A DNA stretch of 64,000 nucleotides, from the NCBI RefSeq assembly GCF_003987855.1, contig NZ_RXIZ01000005.1, positions 16,654 through 80,653 of the forward strand, given 5' to 3'. A program made the translations under genes and the position numbers. The notes under the pieces were generated by a model. It was not told the DNA's origin and made no database searches. It saw nothing but the letters and a program-made list of their open reading frames with translations. The stretch is from Hyphomicrobium sp. GTDB taxonomy: Bacteria; Pseudomonadota; Alphaproteobacteria; Rhizobiales; Hyphomicrobiaceae. Shown in pieces: positions 26,820-35,697 of this stretch; within the stretch, counting starts at the first letter, position 1; every line of letters starts with the position of its first letter.

Positions 26820-28445
26820 GTGTCGAACCCATTTGAGCATCATCTCGATAAGAATCCGGCCAACTATCAGCCGTTGACCCCACTCTCGTTCCTGTCGCGC
26901 TCGGCCCTCGCCGCGCCGAACCACACCGCAATCATCCACGGCAATACCCGCATCAGCTATGCGGAGTTCTATAGCCGCTCGAAAAAGCTCGCCTGCGCCC
27001 TGGCTCAGAAATACATCGGCCCCGGCGACACCGTCTCCGTGATGCTGGCGAACACGCCGGCGATGCTCGAAGCCCACTATGCCGTGCCGATGGTCGGTGC
27101 CGTCCTTCACACCATCAACACACGTCTCGATCCGGCAATCATCGCTTTTCAACTCGACCACGCGGATACGAAAGTTCTCATCACCGATCGCGAGTTCTCC
27201 AGCGTGATGAAAGCTGCGCTCGCGCTGGCAAAGGTGAAGCCGGTTATCATCGATTACAACGATCTGGAGTTTCCACAGAGCGGCGAAGCTCTATCGTCGA
27301 TCGATTACGAAGCCTTCCTGGCGCAGGGCGACCCGGACTTCAAATGGCGCTGGCCACAGGACGAATGGGAAGCGATCTCGCTCAACTACACGTCCGGCAC
27401 GACAGGCAATCCCAAAGGCGTCGTCTACCATCACCGCGGCGCGGCGCTGATGTGCTACGCGAACGCCATCTCGACCGGCATGACGCGTTTTCCAGTCTAT
27501 CTTTGGACGCTGCCGATGTTCCATTGCAACGGTTGGTGCTTCCCTTGGACCATCACCATGGTCCAGGGCACGCACGTCTGCTTGCGATGGGTCAGGGCCA
27601 AAGCGATGTACGAGTCCATCGTCGCGAATAAGGTCACGCACCTGTCGGGCGCGCCGATCGTCATGGCAACGCTGCTCAACGCACCTGACGACGAGAAGCA
27701 GAAGATCGAGCACGTCGTCGCCTTCAACCATGCCGCCGCTCCGCCGCCTGCCGCCGTAATCTCGGCGATGACAGATGCGGGCTTCGAGCTCACCCATCTT
27801 TACGGTCTCACCGAAACCTACGGGCCGGCGACCATCAACGAATGGGATGCCGACTGGAGCGCGTTGGAGCCAGCCGAACGAAGTGCCAAACGCATTCGCC
27901 AAGGCATCCGCTACGTCGCCCTCGAAGGCCTGACCGTGAAAGACCCCGAAACGATGCGCGACGTGCCCGCCGATGCCGAGACGCTCGGAGAGGTCATGTT
28001 CCGCGGCAACATCGTCATGAAGGGCTATCTCAAGAACGCCAAGGCCACCGATGAAGCGTTCGCGGGCGGCTGGTTCCACTCCGGCGACCTCGGCGTGATG
28101 CATCCCGATGGCTACATCCAGCTGAAGGACCGCTCGAAGGACATCATCATCTCGGGCGGCGAGAACATCTCGTCGATCGAGGTCGAAGAGGTTCTTTACA
28201 AACATCCCGCCGTAGCGTTCTGCGCCGTCGTCGCCAAACCCGACGAGAAATGGGGTGAAACGCCCTGCGCATTCGTCGAACTGCGTCCTGGCGCTTCCGC
28301 AACGTCTGATGAAATCATTGAGTGGTGCCGCGCCGGGCTCGCCCGCTACAAGGTTCCTCGCCACATCGTATTCGCGGAAGTGCCCAAGACCTCCACCGGC
28401 AAGATCCAAAAATTCAAGTTGCGCGAAATGGCGAAGGACGCCTGA
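26820..28445 (+). CDS. AMP-dependent acyl-CoA synthetase
   Basis: Activates a carboxylic acid, probably a medium- or long-chain fatty acid, to its CoA thioester through an acyl-adenylate. The ANL-family motifs are complete: YTSGTTGNPKG (P-loop), GLTETYGPATIN, HSGDLGVMHPDGY with KDRSKDIIISGGENIS, and the C-terminal catalytic lysine in STGKIQKFKLRE. Length is 541 residues from a GTG start at 26820. It could feed beta-oxidation or polyhydroxyalkanoate precursors. It converges on the acyltransferase gene with no bases between the two stop codons. Confidence 0.9.
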   Translation: MSNPFEHHLDKNPANYQPLTPLSFLSRSALAAPNHTAIIHGNTRISYAEFYSRSKKLACALAQKYIGPGDTVSVMLANTPAMLEAHYAVPMVGAVLHTINTRLDPAIIAFQLDHADTKVLITDREFSSVMKAALALAKVKPVIIDYNDLEFPQSGEALSSIDYEAFLAQGDPDFKWRWPQDEWEAISLNYTSGTTGNPKGVVYHHRGAALMCYANAISTGMTRFPVYLWTLPMFHCNGWCFPWTITMVQGTHVCLRWVRAKAMYESIVANKVTHLSGAPIVMATLLNAPDDEKQKIEHVVAFNHAAAPPPAAVISAMTDAGFELTHLYGLTETYGPATINEWDADWSALEPAERSAKRIRQGIRYVALEGLTVKDPETMRDVPADAETLGEVMFRGNIVMKGYLKNAKATDEAFAGGWFHSGDLGVMHPDGYIQLKDRSKDIIISGGENISSIEVEEVLYKHPAVAFCAVVAKPDEKWGETPCAFVELRPGASATSDEIIEWCRAGLARYKVPRHIVFAEVPKTSTGKIQKFKLREMAKDA

Positions 28446-30395
28446 TCACGGCGCGCTCGCGTGCATCCCGGAAAGCTCAGGTTCGGGCCATATGACCGGC
28501 ACGAGCAGCCGGCTGGCGATCAACTGCGCGCCGCTCATCGACAGATGGTTGTTGTCGAAATAGAGGACGGCACCGTCTTGGTAAGCCTTGCATCGGCTTC
28601 CTGAACAAATCTCCTGTGAGATCGGGAGAAAGATGGCTCCCTGCGCAGTCGCAATGGTGCTCAGGCGAGCTTCGACGTCGTGTATCTCGTCATCGTGCTG
28701 CTCGAACGAATAATCGCTGGGATCGCCGCCCAACGCTGCCCAACGCGCAACGGCAGCTGGAATGCCCGAGGCGGAGGGCAAGTCCGGCACGGGGCCTAGA
28801 ACGATCACGCGATGACCGGCACCGCGCAGTGCAATTATAGTCCGTTCGATGCCGGGCCAGAATTGATCCGGAAATTCCCGGCTCCAAGTTAGGGAATAGC
28901 TCGCGAGCACGACCGTCGATGGCGCAATCGACGTCAGACGCTCTAGCATCCTGTCGTTGTACTCGCTGCAAGCCGAGCGTCGAGCATAGGTGAACCCCGA
29001 TGCGGGCGGACAGCCGGACGCCGTGATCTGCCGCACGCTGGCGTGCCGGGGCTTTGCGAACTCGCCCAAGACCGCGCTGAATTCCGCCCCGTGACTGTCG
29101 CCATAGACGATCACGCTCGGCGCGACGTCATCGCCGAGCACGCAGGTGTCGTCGAAGGATTTGCTGCCGGCGTGGGAGTGGCACTTTTCGCGTAAGGGAC
29201 TGGCGTCCTCGCGCGCCGCCGCGATCTGCAGAACGGTCTCGGGGAATCTCTCGGGTATGCCGCCCAGCGCGATCAACGCCCAAGCCGAGGCCGCCAACGC
29301 GCCGAGGCCCAGTGGACCGCTCGCGAAAATGGCGCGTCGAGAAAAGGCGCCGGCGCCTCGTCGGCGAAAGGGCTGCTCGACGAAGTGCCACGTGAAGATT
29401 GCGAGCCCCACCATCACGACCGCCAGCGAGACCTGCTCTGTCCAAGCAAGGTGCTCAGACGTTGCGAGCTTCGAGAAAACGATCAGCGGCCAATGCCAGA
29501 GATACAGGCTGTAAGAGATGAGCCCGAGAAACATGAGCGGCCGAAACTTGAGGAAGCGGCTACCCGCCGCTTCTCCGCCCTCGCTGGCCCAGATCGCGAG
29601 CGCCGTTCCGATACAGGGCAGCAGAGCGGAAGCACCCGGAAACGGGGTCTTGGACGTAAAGCCGAAAACCGCCACCGCAATCGCAACGATGCCCGCCGCG
29701 ACCGCGATTTCACGTTGAGCCTGCGAGGCGGGCCGGGGCAACAAACCCAATGCCAGGATTGATCCGGTAAGCAATTCCCACGCGCGTGTGTGTAAAAGGT
29801 AGAACGTGGCGGCGGGATGCTCCGGCAGCAGGACAACACTTGCGACGAGCGACGCCGCGAATGCCAACCAGATCACCGTCCCAAGCGCGCGCGGCCGCCA
29901 GCGGAAGACCGCCAAGAGCAACAGCGGGAAGACAATGTAGAACTGCTCCTCGATCCCGAGGCTCCACGTATGCAGCAGCGGTTGCGTGCCGCTACCCGGA
30001 TCGAAATAGCCGGAATTGTCGAAAAACCAGACGTTGCTGTAGGAGAACGCCGCTGCGATCAGGCTCGACGAATAGCGCTTGAGTTCGTCGGGCAGCAGAA
30101 ACGCGATCGCCATCGCCGTGGTGCAGGCGCAGACGAAAACCATCGCCGGCACGATGCGCCGGATGCGCCGCTCGTAAAAACGCGCGAGACTGAATGCGCC
30201 GGAGCGCATTTCCTCCGCGATGAGGCGCGTGATCAGGTAGCCCGATAATACGAAAAAGACGTCGACCCCGACGAAGCCGCCCGTAGCGAACGGCAGTTCG
30301 AGATGGTAGGCGACAACGGCAGCAACGGCGATGCCGCGTAGACCGTCGAGGTCCGGACGATAGCCCCCGACGTTTGCCGCGAAGGGATTAGGCAC
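28446..30395 (-). CDS. Acyltransferase 3 (OafA/YrhL type) with SGNH domain
   Basis: Inner-membrane O-acyltransferase that probably acetylates a cell-surface glycan or lipopolysaccharide sugar. The N-terminal half starts with YRPDLDGLRGIAVAAVVAYH, the AT3 signature with catalytic His, and has about ten membrane segments to residue 360 or so. The C-terminal periplasmic SGNH domain shows GDSHGAEF (nucleophile Ser) and DNNHLSMSG (Asp and His). Length is 649 residues, normal for the fused type. No glycan operon surrounds it, so the acceptor is unknown. Confidence 0.9.
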   Translation of the reverse strand: MPNPFAANVGGYRPDLDGLRGIAVAAVVAYHLELPFATGGFVGVDVFFVLSGYLITRLIAEEMRSGAFSLARFYERRIRRIVPAMVFVCACTTAMAIAFLLPDELKRYSSSLIAAAFSYSNVWFFDNSGYFDPGSGTQPLLHTWSLGIEEQFYIVFPLLLLAVFRWRPRALGTVIWLAFAASLVASVVLLPEHPAATFYLLHTRAWELLTGSILALGLLPRPASQAQREIAVAAGIVAIAVAVFGFTSKTPFPGASALLPCIGTALAIWASEGGEAAGSRFLKFRPLMFLGLISYSLYLWHWPLIVFSKLATSEHLAWTEQVSLAVVMVGLAIFTWHFVEQPFRRRGAGAFSRRAIFASGPLGLGALAASAWALIALGGIPERFPETVLQIAAAREDASPLREKCHSHAGSKSFDDTCVLGDDVAPSVIVYGDSHGAEFSAVLGEFAKPRHASVRQITASGCPPASGFTYARRSACSEYNDRMLERLTSIAPSTVVLASYSLTWSREFPDQFWPGIERTIIALRGAGHRVIVLGPVPDLPSASGIPAAVARWAALGGDPSDYSFEQHDDEIHDVEARLSTIATAQGAIFLPISQEICSGSRCKAYQDGAVLYFDNNHLSMSGAQLIASRLLVPVIWPEPELSGMHASAP

Positions 30396-30621
30396 GGCGC
30401 GAGCCTCCGACGGCAGCCGAGGCCGGCGTCACTGCATACCCGATCATCGAACCCTCGGACGGACGTCCAATTGGAAGCGCGACACTGCGCAAGGCGAGTA
30501 TCGGTCATTTCGATACAGGCCCTCAAACGAATTATTTGCCGGACTCCGTCGAGCCGTTCAAAACGCGTTCAGATTAGCCATGGACGCGCCGATATTGCGG
30601 CGCCGTACCCAAGAGGGAGGG

Positions 30622-31278
30622 TTAAAACTCGACCTCGAGTTCAACGATCTCATCGGGCTCGACGAGAGCACCCTGCGTCCACTCCTGCATGAGCGGCCAG
30701 TGGAATATGGTGTCGCAATAGGGCGTAAGAATCGGTTCGAGCGCCACGGCATAGGTTCTAAAGCGCGTGCAGACGGGCGCATACATCGCATCCGCAACGG
30801 TCGGCTTTGCGCCGAACAGATAAGGCCCGCCATACGCTTCAAGACACTCCGCCCAGATCGTCTTGATCCGCTCGACGTCCGGACGAGCACCGGAGAAAAT
30901 CTTGAAGGACTGATGACGCGCCTTCAGGTTCATCGGCAGCGCCGAACGCAGGTTGTAGAAACCGGAATGCATTTCCCCCGACACTGCCCGGCAATGTGCA
31001 CGCATTGCCTGATCCTTGGGCAGCAAGCCTGCATCTGGGGCGATCTCAGCGAGATATTCGGCAATAGCCAGCGTGTCCCACACGGTCACTCTGCCGTCCG
31101 ACAGCCGGGGCACGCGCACCGACGGAGACAGCAGCAAAAGCTCCTGGCGCACCTCCTGATCGTCATGCGCAACAAGCTCTTCGTCGAAATCGAGCCCCGC
31201 CATCCGGCAGAGAAGCCAGCCGCGCAAAGACCAGGACGAATAGTTCTTTGACGATATCGTCAGTGTCGCTTTTGCCAT
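30622..31278 (-). CDS. Glutathione S-transferase family protein
   Basis: 218-residue protein with the two-domain GST layout: thioredoxin-like N-terminus SSKNYSSWSLRGWLLCRMAG with the SVRVPRLSDG cis-proline region and DTLAIAEYLAE, then a helical C-terminal domain containing PTVADAMYAPV. The catalytic residue may be one of the serines near position 10. Substrate unknown. It stands alone, divergent from the PHB depolymerase gene. Confidence 0.88.
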   Translation of the reverse strand: MAKATLTISSKNYSSWSLRGWLLCRMAGLDFDEELVAHDDQEVRQELLLLSPSVRVPRLSDGRVTVWDTLAIAEYLAEIAPDAGLLPKDQAMRAHCRAVSGEMHSGFYNLRSALPMNLKARHQSFKIFSGARPDVERIKTIWAECLEAYGGPYLFGAKPTVADAMYAPVCTRFRTYAVALEPILTPYCDTIFHWPLMQEWTQGALVEPDEIVELEVEF

Positions 31279-31405
31279 CCGACGATCAACCCCGCTGCGC
31301 CGTAACCGTGCCTAAACAATTGTCTCGCAGCGCAGCGAGCGATGCACTACGTTTTTCCGTCGCATCGATATTTATGTTTACCGCCCGCGGGGGGGACGGA
31401 CCCGA

Positions 31406-32620
31406 ATGCTGTATCAAGCCTATCAGTTCCAGGACGACCTGCTCGCTCCGTTTCGCGAAGTCGCCAGGAACTCCAAGGCAGCGGTCGAACGGCAGATCAT
31501 CCCGACTGTCGACGCCTGGCGGGCGCACCTTGCAGCCGGCTTCGAGATGATCTCGCGTTTCGAGCTCACGCACTCGCGTCCGGAGTTCGCGATCTCGACG
31601 GTGCGCGTCGGCAACCGTGATGTTCCCGTGTCCGAGGAGGTCGCTCTCAGTCTCCCGTTCGGCAACCTTCTGCACTTCCGCAAGGACATCGATAGCAAGC
31701 AGCCCAAAGTGTTGGTGGTCGCCCCGTTGTCGGGCCATTTCGCGACGCTGTTGGCCCGAACGTGCGAAACGCTTTTGCAGGACCACGACGTCTACATCAC
31801 CGACTGGGTCAACGCCCGGGACGTCCCGTTGGACGCCGGCCGTTTCGGCGTCGATGAGTATGTCGATTACATCATTCGCTTCGTCGAAGAGATTGGCCCC
31901 GACACGCATCTGCTCGCGGTTTGCCAACCCTGCGTCCAGGCTCTCGTCGCCGTCGCAGTCATGTCGGAAGACAAGAACCCCGCAACGCCGCGCTCCATGA
32001 CACTTATGGCCGGGCCGATCGACGTTCGCGAAAGCCCTACGGCGGTCAATAAGCTCGCAAGCGAAAAGCCGCTCTCGTGGTTCAAAGCCAACGTCACGGC
32101 GCGCGTTCCGGCCCGGTACGCCGGTGGAGGTCGCCGAGTCTATCCCGGATTCGTGCAGCTCTTCAGCTTCGTCGCGATGAACGTCGACCGCCATCGTGCG
32201 CAACATCAGAAACTCTATGACCATCTGGCCAAGGGCGAACTCGCCGAAGCCCAGAAGATCAAAAATTTCTATGACGAATACTTCGCCGTGCTCGATCTCA
32301 CTGAAGAATTCTATCTCGAGACGATCGATCGGATCTTCCAGAAGGCGGAACTCGCGACCGGCGACTTCACCTATCATGGTCGAAAGGTTGATTGCGCCAA
32401 GATCCTGAAGACGGCGCTATTGACCGTCGAAGGCGGCCGCGACGACATCTGCGCGCTTGGTCAAACCTCAGCGGCGCATGATCTCTGCCAGTCGCTGCGT
32501 CCGCACTTGAAGCGACACCATCTGCAAGCGAACGTCGGTCACTACGGAACGTTCAACGGCAAACGCTGGGAGCGCGAGATCTATCCCGTCGTCCGCAACT
32601 TCATCCTGTCCATGGAATAG
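31406..32620 (+). CDS. phaZ: Intracellular polyhydroxyalkanoate depolymerase
   Basis: Hydrolyses amorphous polyhydroxybutyrate granules in the cytosol. The N-terminus MLYQAYQFQDDLLAPFRE is typical of the intracellular PhaZ family. The alpha/beta-hydrolase nucleophile is the cysteine in AVCQPCVQAL (about residue 175), and the late histidine is in NVGHYGTFNGKRW. Length is 404 residues. Together with the MaoC-like hydratase it shows storage-polymer metabolism; the synthase genes are not in this window. Confidence 0.93.
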   Translation: MLYQAYQFQDDLLAPFREVARNSKAAVERQIIPTVDAWRAHLAAGFEMISRFELTHSRPEFAISTVRVGNRDVPVSEEVALSLPFGNLLHFRKDIDSKQPKVLVVAPLSGHFATLLARTCETLLQDHDVYITDWVNARDVPLDAGRFGVDEYVDYIIRFVEEIGPDTHLLAVCQPCVQALVAVAVMSEDKNPATPRSMTLMAGPIDVRESPTAVNKLASEKPLSWFKANVTARVPARYAGGGRRVYPGFVQLFSFVAMNVDRHRAQHQKLYDHLAKGELAEAQKIKNFYDEYFAVLDLTEEFYLETIDRIFQKAELATGDFTYHGRKVDCAKILKTALLTVEGGRDDICALGQTSAAHDLCQSLRPHLKRHHLQANVGHYGTFNGKRWEREIYPVVRNFILSME

Positions 32621-32672
32621 CTACGCGGCACATTGCGTGTGCGGCGCAGCGTGATCCTCATCTAACGGTCGA

Positions 32673-32981
32673 CTATTTCACCCACACCTTGTGCTGGCAA
32701 TCGAGCCATTTCGCGATCACCGACCGGTCGTGAAACTGGATCGCGCCGCAGTTTTGGCAAACGATCATCAGCACATTGACCGGCGCATTGCTTGAAGAAG
32801 ACTTGCGCTCGCAGGTCAGCATGTGGATGTCGACATCGCAGTTCGAGCGGAAGCGGCCGCAAACCGGGCAGCCCGTGATGTGCTTCCCGAACAGAAAACG
32901 ATCGACTTCAGCTTTGGTGAGATCTCGGGTTGGTGCGGTGGTGTCCCGTTCCACCGTGGCGGTATCTGTCATCGCAGTCAC
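32673..32981 (-). CDS. Hypothetical protein with two cysteine pairs (zinc-ribbon-like)
   Basis: 102-residue cytosolic protein not assigned to a named family. It carries GCPVCGRF and, about 40 residues later, VCQNCGAIQFH, a spacing compatible with one zinc ribbon; a further Cys-rich bit lies between (SNCDVDIHMLTCERK). The N-terminal 25 residues are Thr/Asp-rich. Start may be the ATG at 32981 or three codons later. It stands alone and is convergent with phaZ. DNA-binding or redox roles are possible but not shown. Confidence 0.6.
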   Translation of the reverse strand: MTAMTDTATVERDTTAPTRDLTKAEVDRFLFGKHITGCPVCGRFRSNCDVDIHMLTCERKSSSSNAPVNVLMIVCQNCGAIQFHDRSVIAKWLDCQHKVWVK

Positions 32982-33268
32982 CGTTGTTCAATTCGCTTAC
33001 TTGAAGCGTATGCTGAGAAACCAGCACGCACAAGAAGAGTTCAAACAAATCCGCCTGAAATTAAAGGTCTTTTGATACAGAATTCTTGTGCGCCGCAGTA
33101 CGGCGCTTGGTGAGATCGATGCTCGGTTCGATCCCCATCGATCCGCCGACTCCATCGAGACGGCACGCTTTTTTGCTTTGTCCGGAACAGCACTCCTTCC
33201 AGCACGTTCACCACGCACTCGCGAGGGCAGTCGCGCTTGAATGTCGAATGGATGGAGAGGAACACGCT

Positions 33269-34114
33269 ATGATGAAATATTCGATTGTTGCCCTCGCACT
33301 TGTGGCGGGGTCTTCATTTGCAATCGCCGATCCGAATGGCGCCGGCCCCGGTGGCGGAGCAGGCGGCGGCGCCGCGATGGAACGTTCCGGCGGAGGTGGC
33401 GGCATGGACCGCGCAGGTCCCTCGGGTGGTTCTCCGGCAGCGGCAATGAAAGGCGGATCGACCGAGGGGAATGGTGGCCCGTCTGATAACTTCCGTTCAG
33501 AAGGCAAGGGTGACCGCAGCTCGGCCTCGGAAGAGCGCTCCGGCTCCATGAAGCGAAATTCGGCTTCTGACGAGCGTTCTGGCTCGATGAAGAAGCATTC
33601 GGCGTCCGATGAGCGGTCTGACAAGTCCGATCGCCACCAGGCAGCTGATGAAAACCGTGGCGGCAAGGATCGCGATAGTCAGGCATCCGATCGCGACCAC
33701 AATCGCAACAAAGATAACGACCGCGCAGACCGTGGCGAGCGCCAGGATAAAGATAAGATGCGATCGGAAGCCAACGATCGCTCACGCGGTGATCGCGGCG
33801 CAACGGGAACGAGCGAAGGCGCCGAGGGTAAGTCTCGGCCGCGAGGATCGATCACCAGCATCAGCCCGGAACAGAAGACCCGAGTTCGCTCGGCTTTCAT
33901 CGGTCATCGCGTCTCCCCAGCGCGCGACATCGGCGTCGCGGTGAACGTCGGAGTGGTGGTGCCTCGTTCGGTTCACTTCTACCCGATCCCCCAGGACATC
34001 GTGACGATCGTGCCGGACTACAGCGGCTACGAGTACTTCATGATCGATGAGTCGCATGTCGCTATTGTCGATCCTGACACGCTCGAAGTCGTCGACATCA
34101 TCGTCGTCGCGTAA
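33269..34114 (+). CDS. Secreted DUF1236 protein with 13-residue repeats
   Basis: 281-residue exported protein. A signal peptide (MMKYSIVALALVAGSSFAIA) is followed by a Gly-rich region, then three tandem 13-residue repeats of the form SASDERSGSMKKH (33521-33637), then a long Asp/Arg/Lys-rich hydrophilic stretch. The C-terminal 60 residues (SVHFYPIPQDIVTIVPDYSGYEYF and DPDTLEVVDIIV) are the DUF1236 domain, common in Hyphomicrobiales and of unknown function. Start at 33269 is fixed by GGAGAGG 8 bases upstream. A cell-surface or periplasmic role is likely; composition suggests intrinsic disorder. Confidence 0.82.
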   Translation: MMKYSIVALALVAGSSFAIADPNGAGPGGGAGGGAAMERSGGGGGMDRAGPSGGSPAAAMKGGSTEGNGGPSDNFRSEGKGDRSSASEERSGSMKRNSASDERSGSMKKHSASDERSDKSDRHQAADENRGGKDRDSQASDRDHNRNKDNDRADRGERQDKDKMRSEANDRSRGDRGATGTSEGAEGKSRPRGSITSISPEQKTRVRSAFIGHRVSPARDIGVAVNVGVVVPRSVHFYPIPQDIVTIVPDYSGYEYFMIDESHVAIVDPDTLEVVDIIVVA

Positions 34115-34140
34115 CGCCGCCATCGGCATTGAGAATGAAG

Positions 34141-34165
34141 AAGCCGTCGGCGGTGCCGGCGGCTT
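34141..34165 (+). terminator. Terminator-like hairpin after the DUF1236 gene
   Basis: AAGCCG-T-CGGC and GCCG-G-CGGCTT pair across a 3-base loop, 26 bases after the stop codon. The following sequence is T-rich but lacks a clean T run, so termination strength is uncertain. Confidence 0.55.
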
Positions 34166-34193
34166 TATCTATTCTCCCACACCTCACTTGACG

Positions 34194-34208
34194 GATATTA
34201 TAACATAC
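34194..34208. promoter_or_regulatory. Possible Zur (zinc uptake regulator) box
   Basis: GATATTATAACATAC, an AT-rich partial palindrome 37 bases upstream of a COG0523 GTPase gene. It resembles the ATATTATAACAT-type cores of alphaproteobacterial Zur sites, and COG0523 genes are frequent Zur targets. Recognition is from memory of the consensus. Confidence 0.45.
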
Positions 34209-34244
34209 TAATATACAGGCGATCTCATCTTCACGGAGGTCGTC

Positions 34245-35504
34245 ATGGATTCCGGCATTACCGCTCACCTCAGATCATTATCAGCGACGCCCGACCGGCG
34301 GCTGCCGGTCACCGTTCTTTCCGGCTATCTCGGCGCGGGAAAAACGACGCTTCTCAATCACGTCCTGAACAATCGTGCTGGCTTGAAGGTCGCGGTCATT
34401 GTCAACGACATGAGCGAGGTCAATATCGATGCCGATCTCGTCGCGATGGGCGGCGCCGGTCTTTCCCGTACCGACGAGACGCTGGTCGAATTGTCGAACG
34501 GGTGCATCTGCTGCACGCTCCGCGATGACTTGCTGAAGGAGGTGCGTCGCCTCGCAGCCGAGCGCCGGTTCGACTACCTGCTCATCGAGTCGACCGGCAT
34601 AGCCGAACCCCTGCCTGTGGCGACGACGTTCGAATTCCGCGATGAGAACGGACAAAGCTTATCCGACGTCGCCAGGCTCGATACGATGGTGACTGTCGTC
34701 GATGCTGCTCATCTTCTCAAAGACTATTCATCCCGCGACTTTCTTCGCGACCGGGGAGAGGTCGCAGGCGAAGGCGATGAGAGGCCCCTTGTCCAGCTTC
34801 TCGTGGAGCAACTCGAATTTGCCGACGTCATAGTCCTGAACAAGGTAGACATCGCGTCACCGCAAGACTTGGCGGCGGCCCGCGCGATCATACGATCGCT
34901 AAACGCCGATGCGCGCATCATCGAGACAAATCACGGCCGCGTCGAACCCTCCGATATTCTCGACACAAACCTTTTTGATTTCGAGAATGCGCACCGGCAT
35001 CCCACGTGGCTCAAGGAGCTCAATGGCTTCAAGCACCACGTCCCGGAGACCGACGAGTACGGCATCTCAAGTTTCGTATATCGCGCACGCCGTCCATTCG
35101 TACCCGAAAAGATCCACGCGTTCTTCAATAGCGGGTGGCCTGGTGTCGTCCGCGCCAAAGGCTTTTTCTGGCTCGCCTCTCGTCCGCAATGGGTCGGCGA
35201 GGTCAGCCAGGCAGGCGCTCTCGTACGCCACGAGGCCATTGGTTATTGGTGGGCGGCGGTTCCCAAAAAGAACTGGCCGACTGAAGAAAGCCTGCTCGGC
35301 AGGATCGACAAGGGGTGGCATAAAATCTGGGGCGACCGCCGCCAGGAGATCGTCTTCATCGGCACGCGCGAAATGAACCCGGACAAGATCCGCGCCGATC
35401 TCGACGCCTGTTTGCTTGCGATTGCTGAGAACACGCGCGTCGACATTTCGCTCTGGCGAGGATTGCCCGATCCCTTCCCCGAGTGGCACAAAAACGTCGC
35501 CTGA
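34245..35504 (+). CDS. COG0523/CobW-family GTP-binding metallochaperone
   Basis: G3E-family GTPase that delivers or inserts a metal, probably zinc under zinc shortage (ZigA/YciC-like). Motifs in order: Walker [18 protein letters not shown] (about residues 26-42), the metal-binding [12 protein letters not shown] (CxCC), [11 protein letters not shown], and the GTP-specificity motif LNKVD. The C-terminal CobW_C domain covers about residues 270-400. Length is 419 residues. A Zur-like site upstream supports zinc; cobalt or other metals are possible alternatives. It stands as a single-gene unit with a terminator candidate downstream. Confidence 0.9.
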   Translation: MDSGITAHLRSLSATPDRRLPVTVLSGYLGAGKTTLLNHVLNNRAGLKVAVIVNDMSEVNIDADLVAMGGAGLSRTDETLVELSNGCICCTLRDDLLKEVRRLAAERRFDYLLIESTGIAEPLPVATTFEFRDENGQSLSDVARLDTMVTVVDAAHLLKDYSSRDFLRDRGEVAGEGDERPLVQLLVEQLEFADVIVLNKVDIASPQDLAAARAIIRSLNADARIIETNHGRVEPSDILDTNLFDFENAHRHPTWLKELNGFKHHVPETDEYGISSFVYRARRPFVPEKIHAFFNSGWPGVVRAKGFFWLASRPQWVGEVSQAGALVRHEAIGYWWAAVPKKNWPTEESLLGRIDKGWHKIWGDRRQEIVFIGTREMNPDKIRADLDACLLAIAENTRVDISLWRGLPDPFPEWHKNVA

Positions 35505-35573
35505 GATGTAGGGCCTCGTCGGCCCGGACATTCACGGTACCGTAATAAGAATTCTTGATCATATCGATCATCG

Positions 35574-35607
35574 CCCCGTGGCTAACCGCCACGCGGGCTG
35601 ATTTTTT
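35574..35607 (+). terminator. Probable rho-independent terminator after the COG0523 gene
   Basis: CCCCGTGGC and GCCACGcGGG pair with one bulged base, followed after four bases by a run of six T. Located 70 bases after the stop codon. Confidence 0.55.
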
Positions 35608-35697
35608 GCGCAGATAATGTCTGTCCGTTGGGCTCCGAAGACGGTATGAAACCGCGGACATGATTGCTGTCATCAATACCGCAACGGAGAAGCTTCC

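Noticed and set aside
27291..28409. 372-codon open frame opposite the acyl-CoA synthetase
   Set aside because: Mirror of a gene with full ANL-family motifs; no domain pattern in the antisense product.
31286..32377. 363-codon open frame opposite phaZ
   Set aside because: Same reason: the sense frame is a complete PHB depolymerase.
33090..33106. Hairpin GCGCCG-CAGTA-CGGCGC between the zinc-ribbon gene and the DUF1236 gene
   Set aside because: A 6-bp stem without T run; too short to call in sequence of this base composition.
33125..33150. GGTTCGATCCCC, resembling a tRNA T-arm
   Set aside because: The flanking bases do not form a 5-bp T stem and no acceptor or anticodon arms can be drawn.
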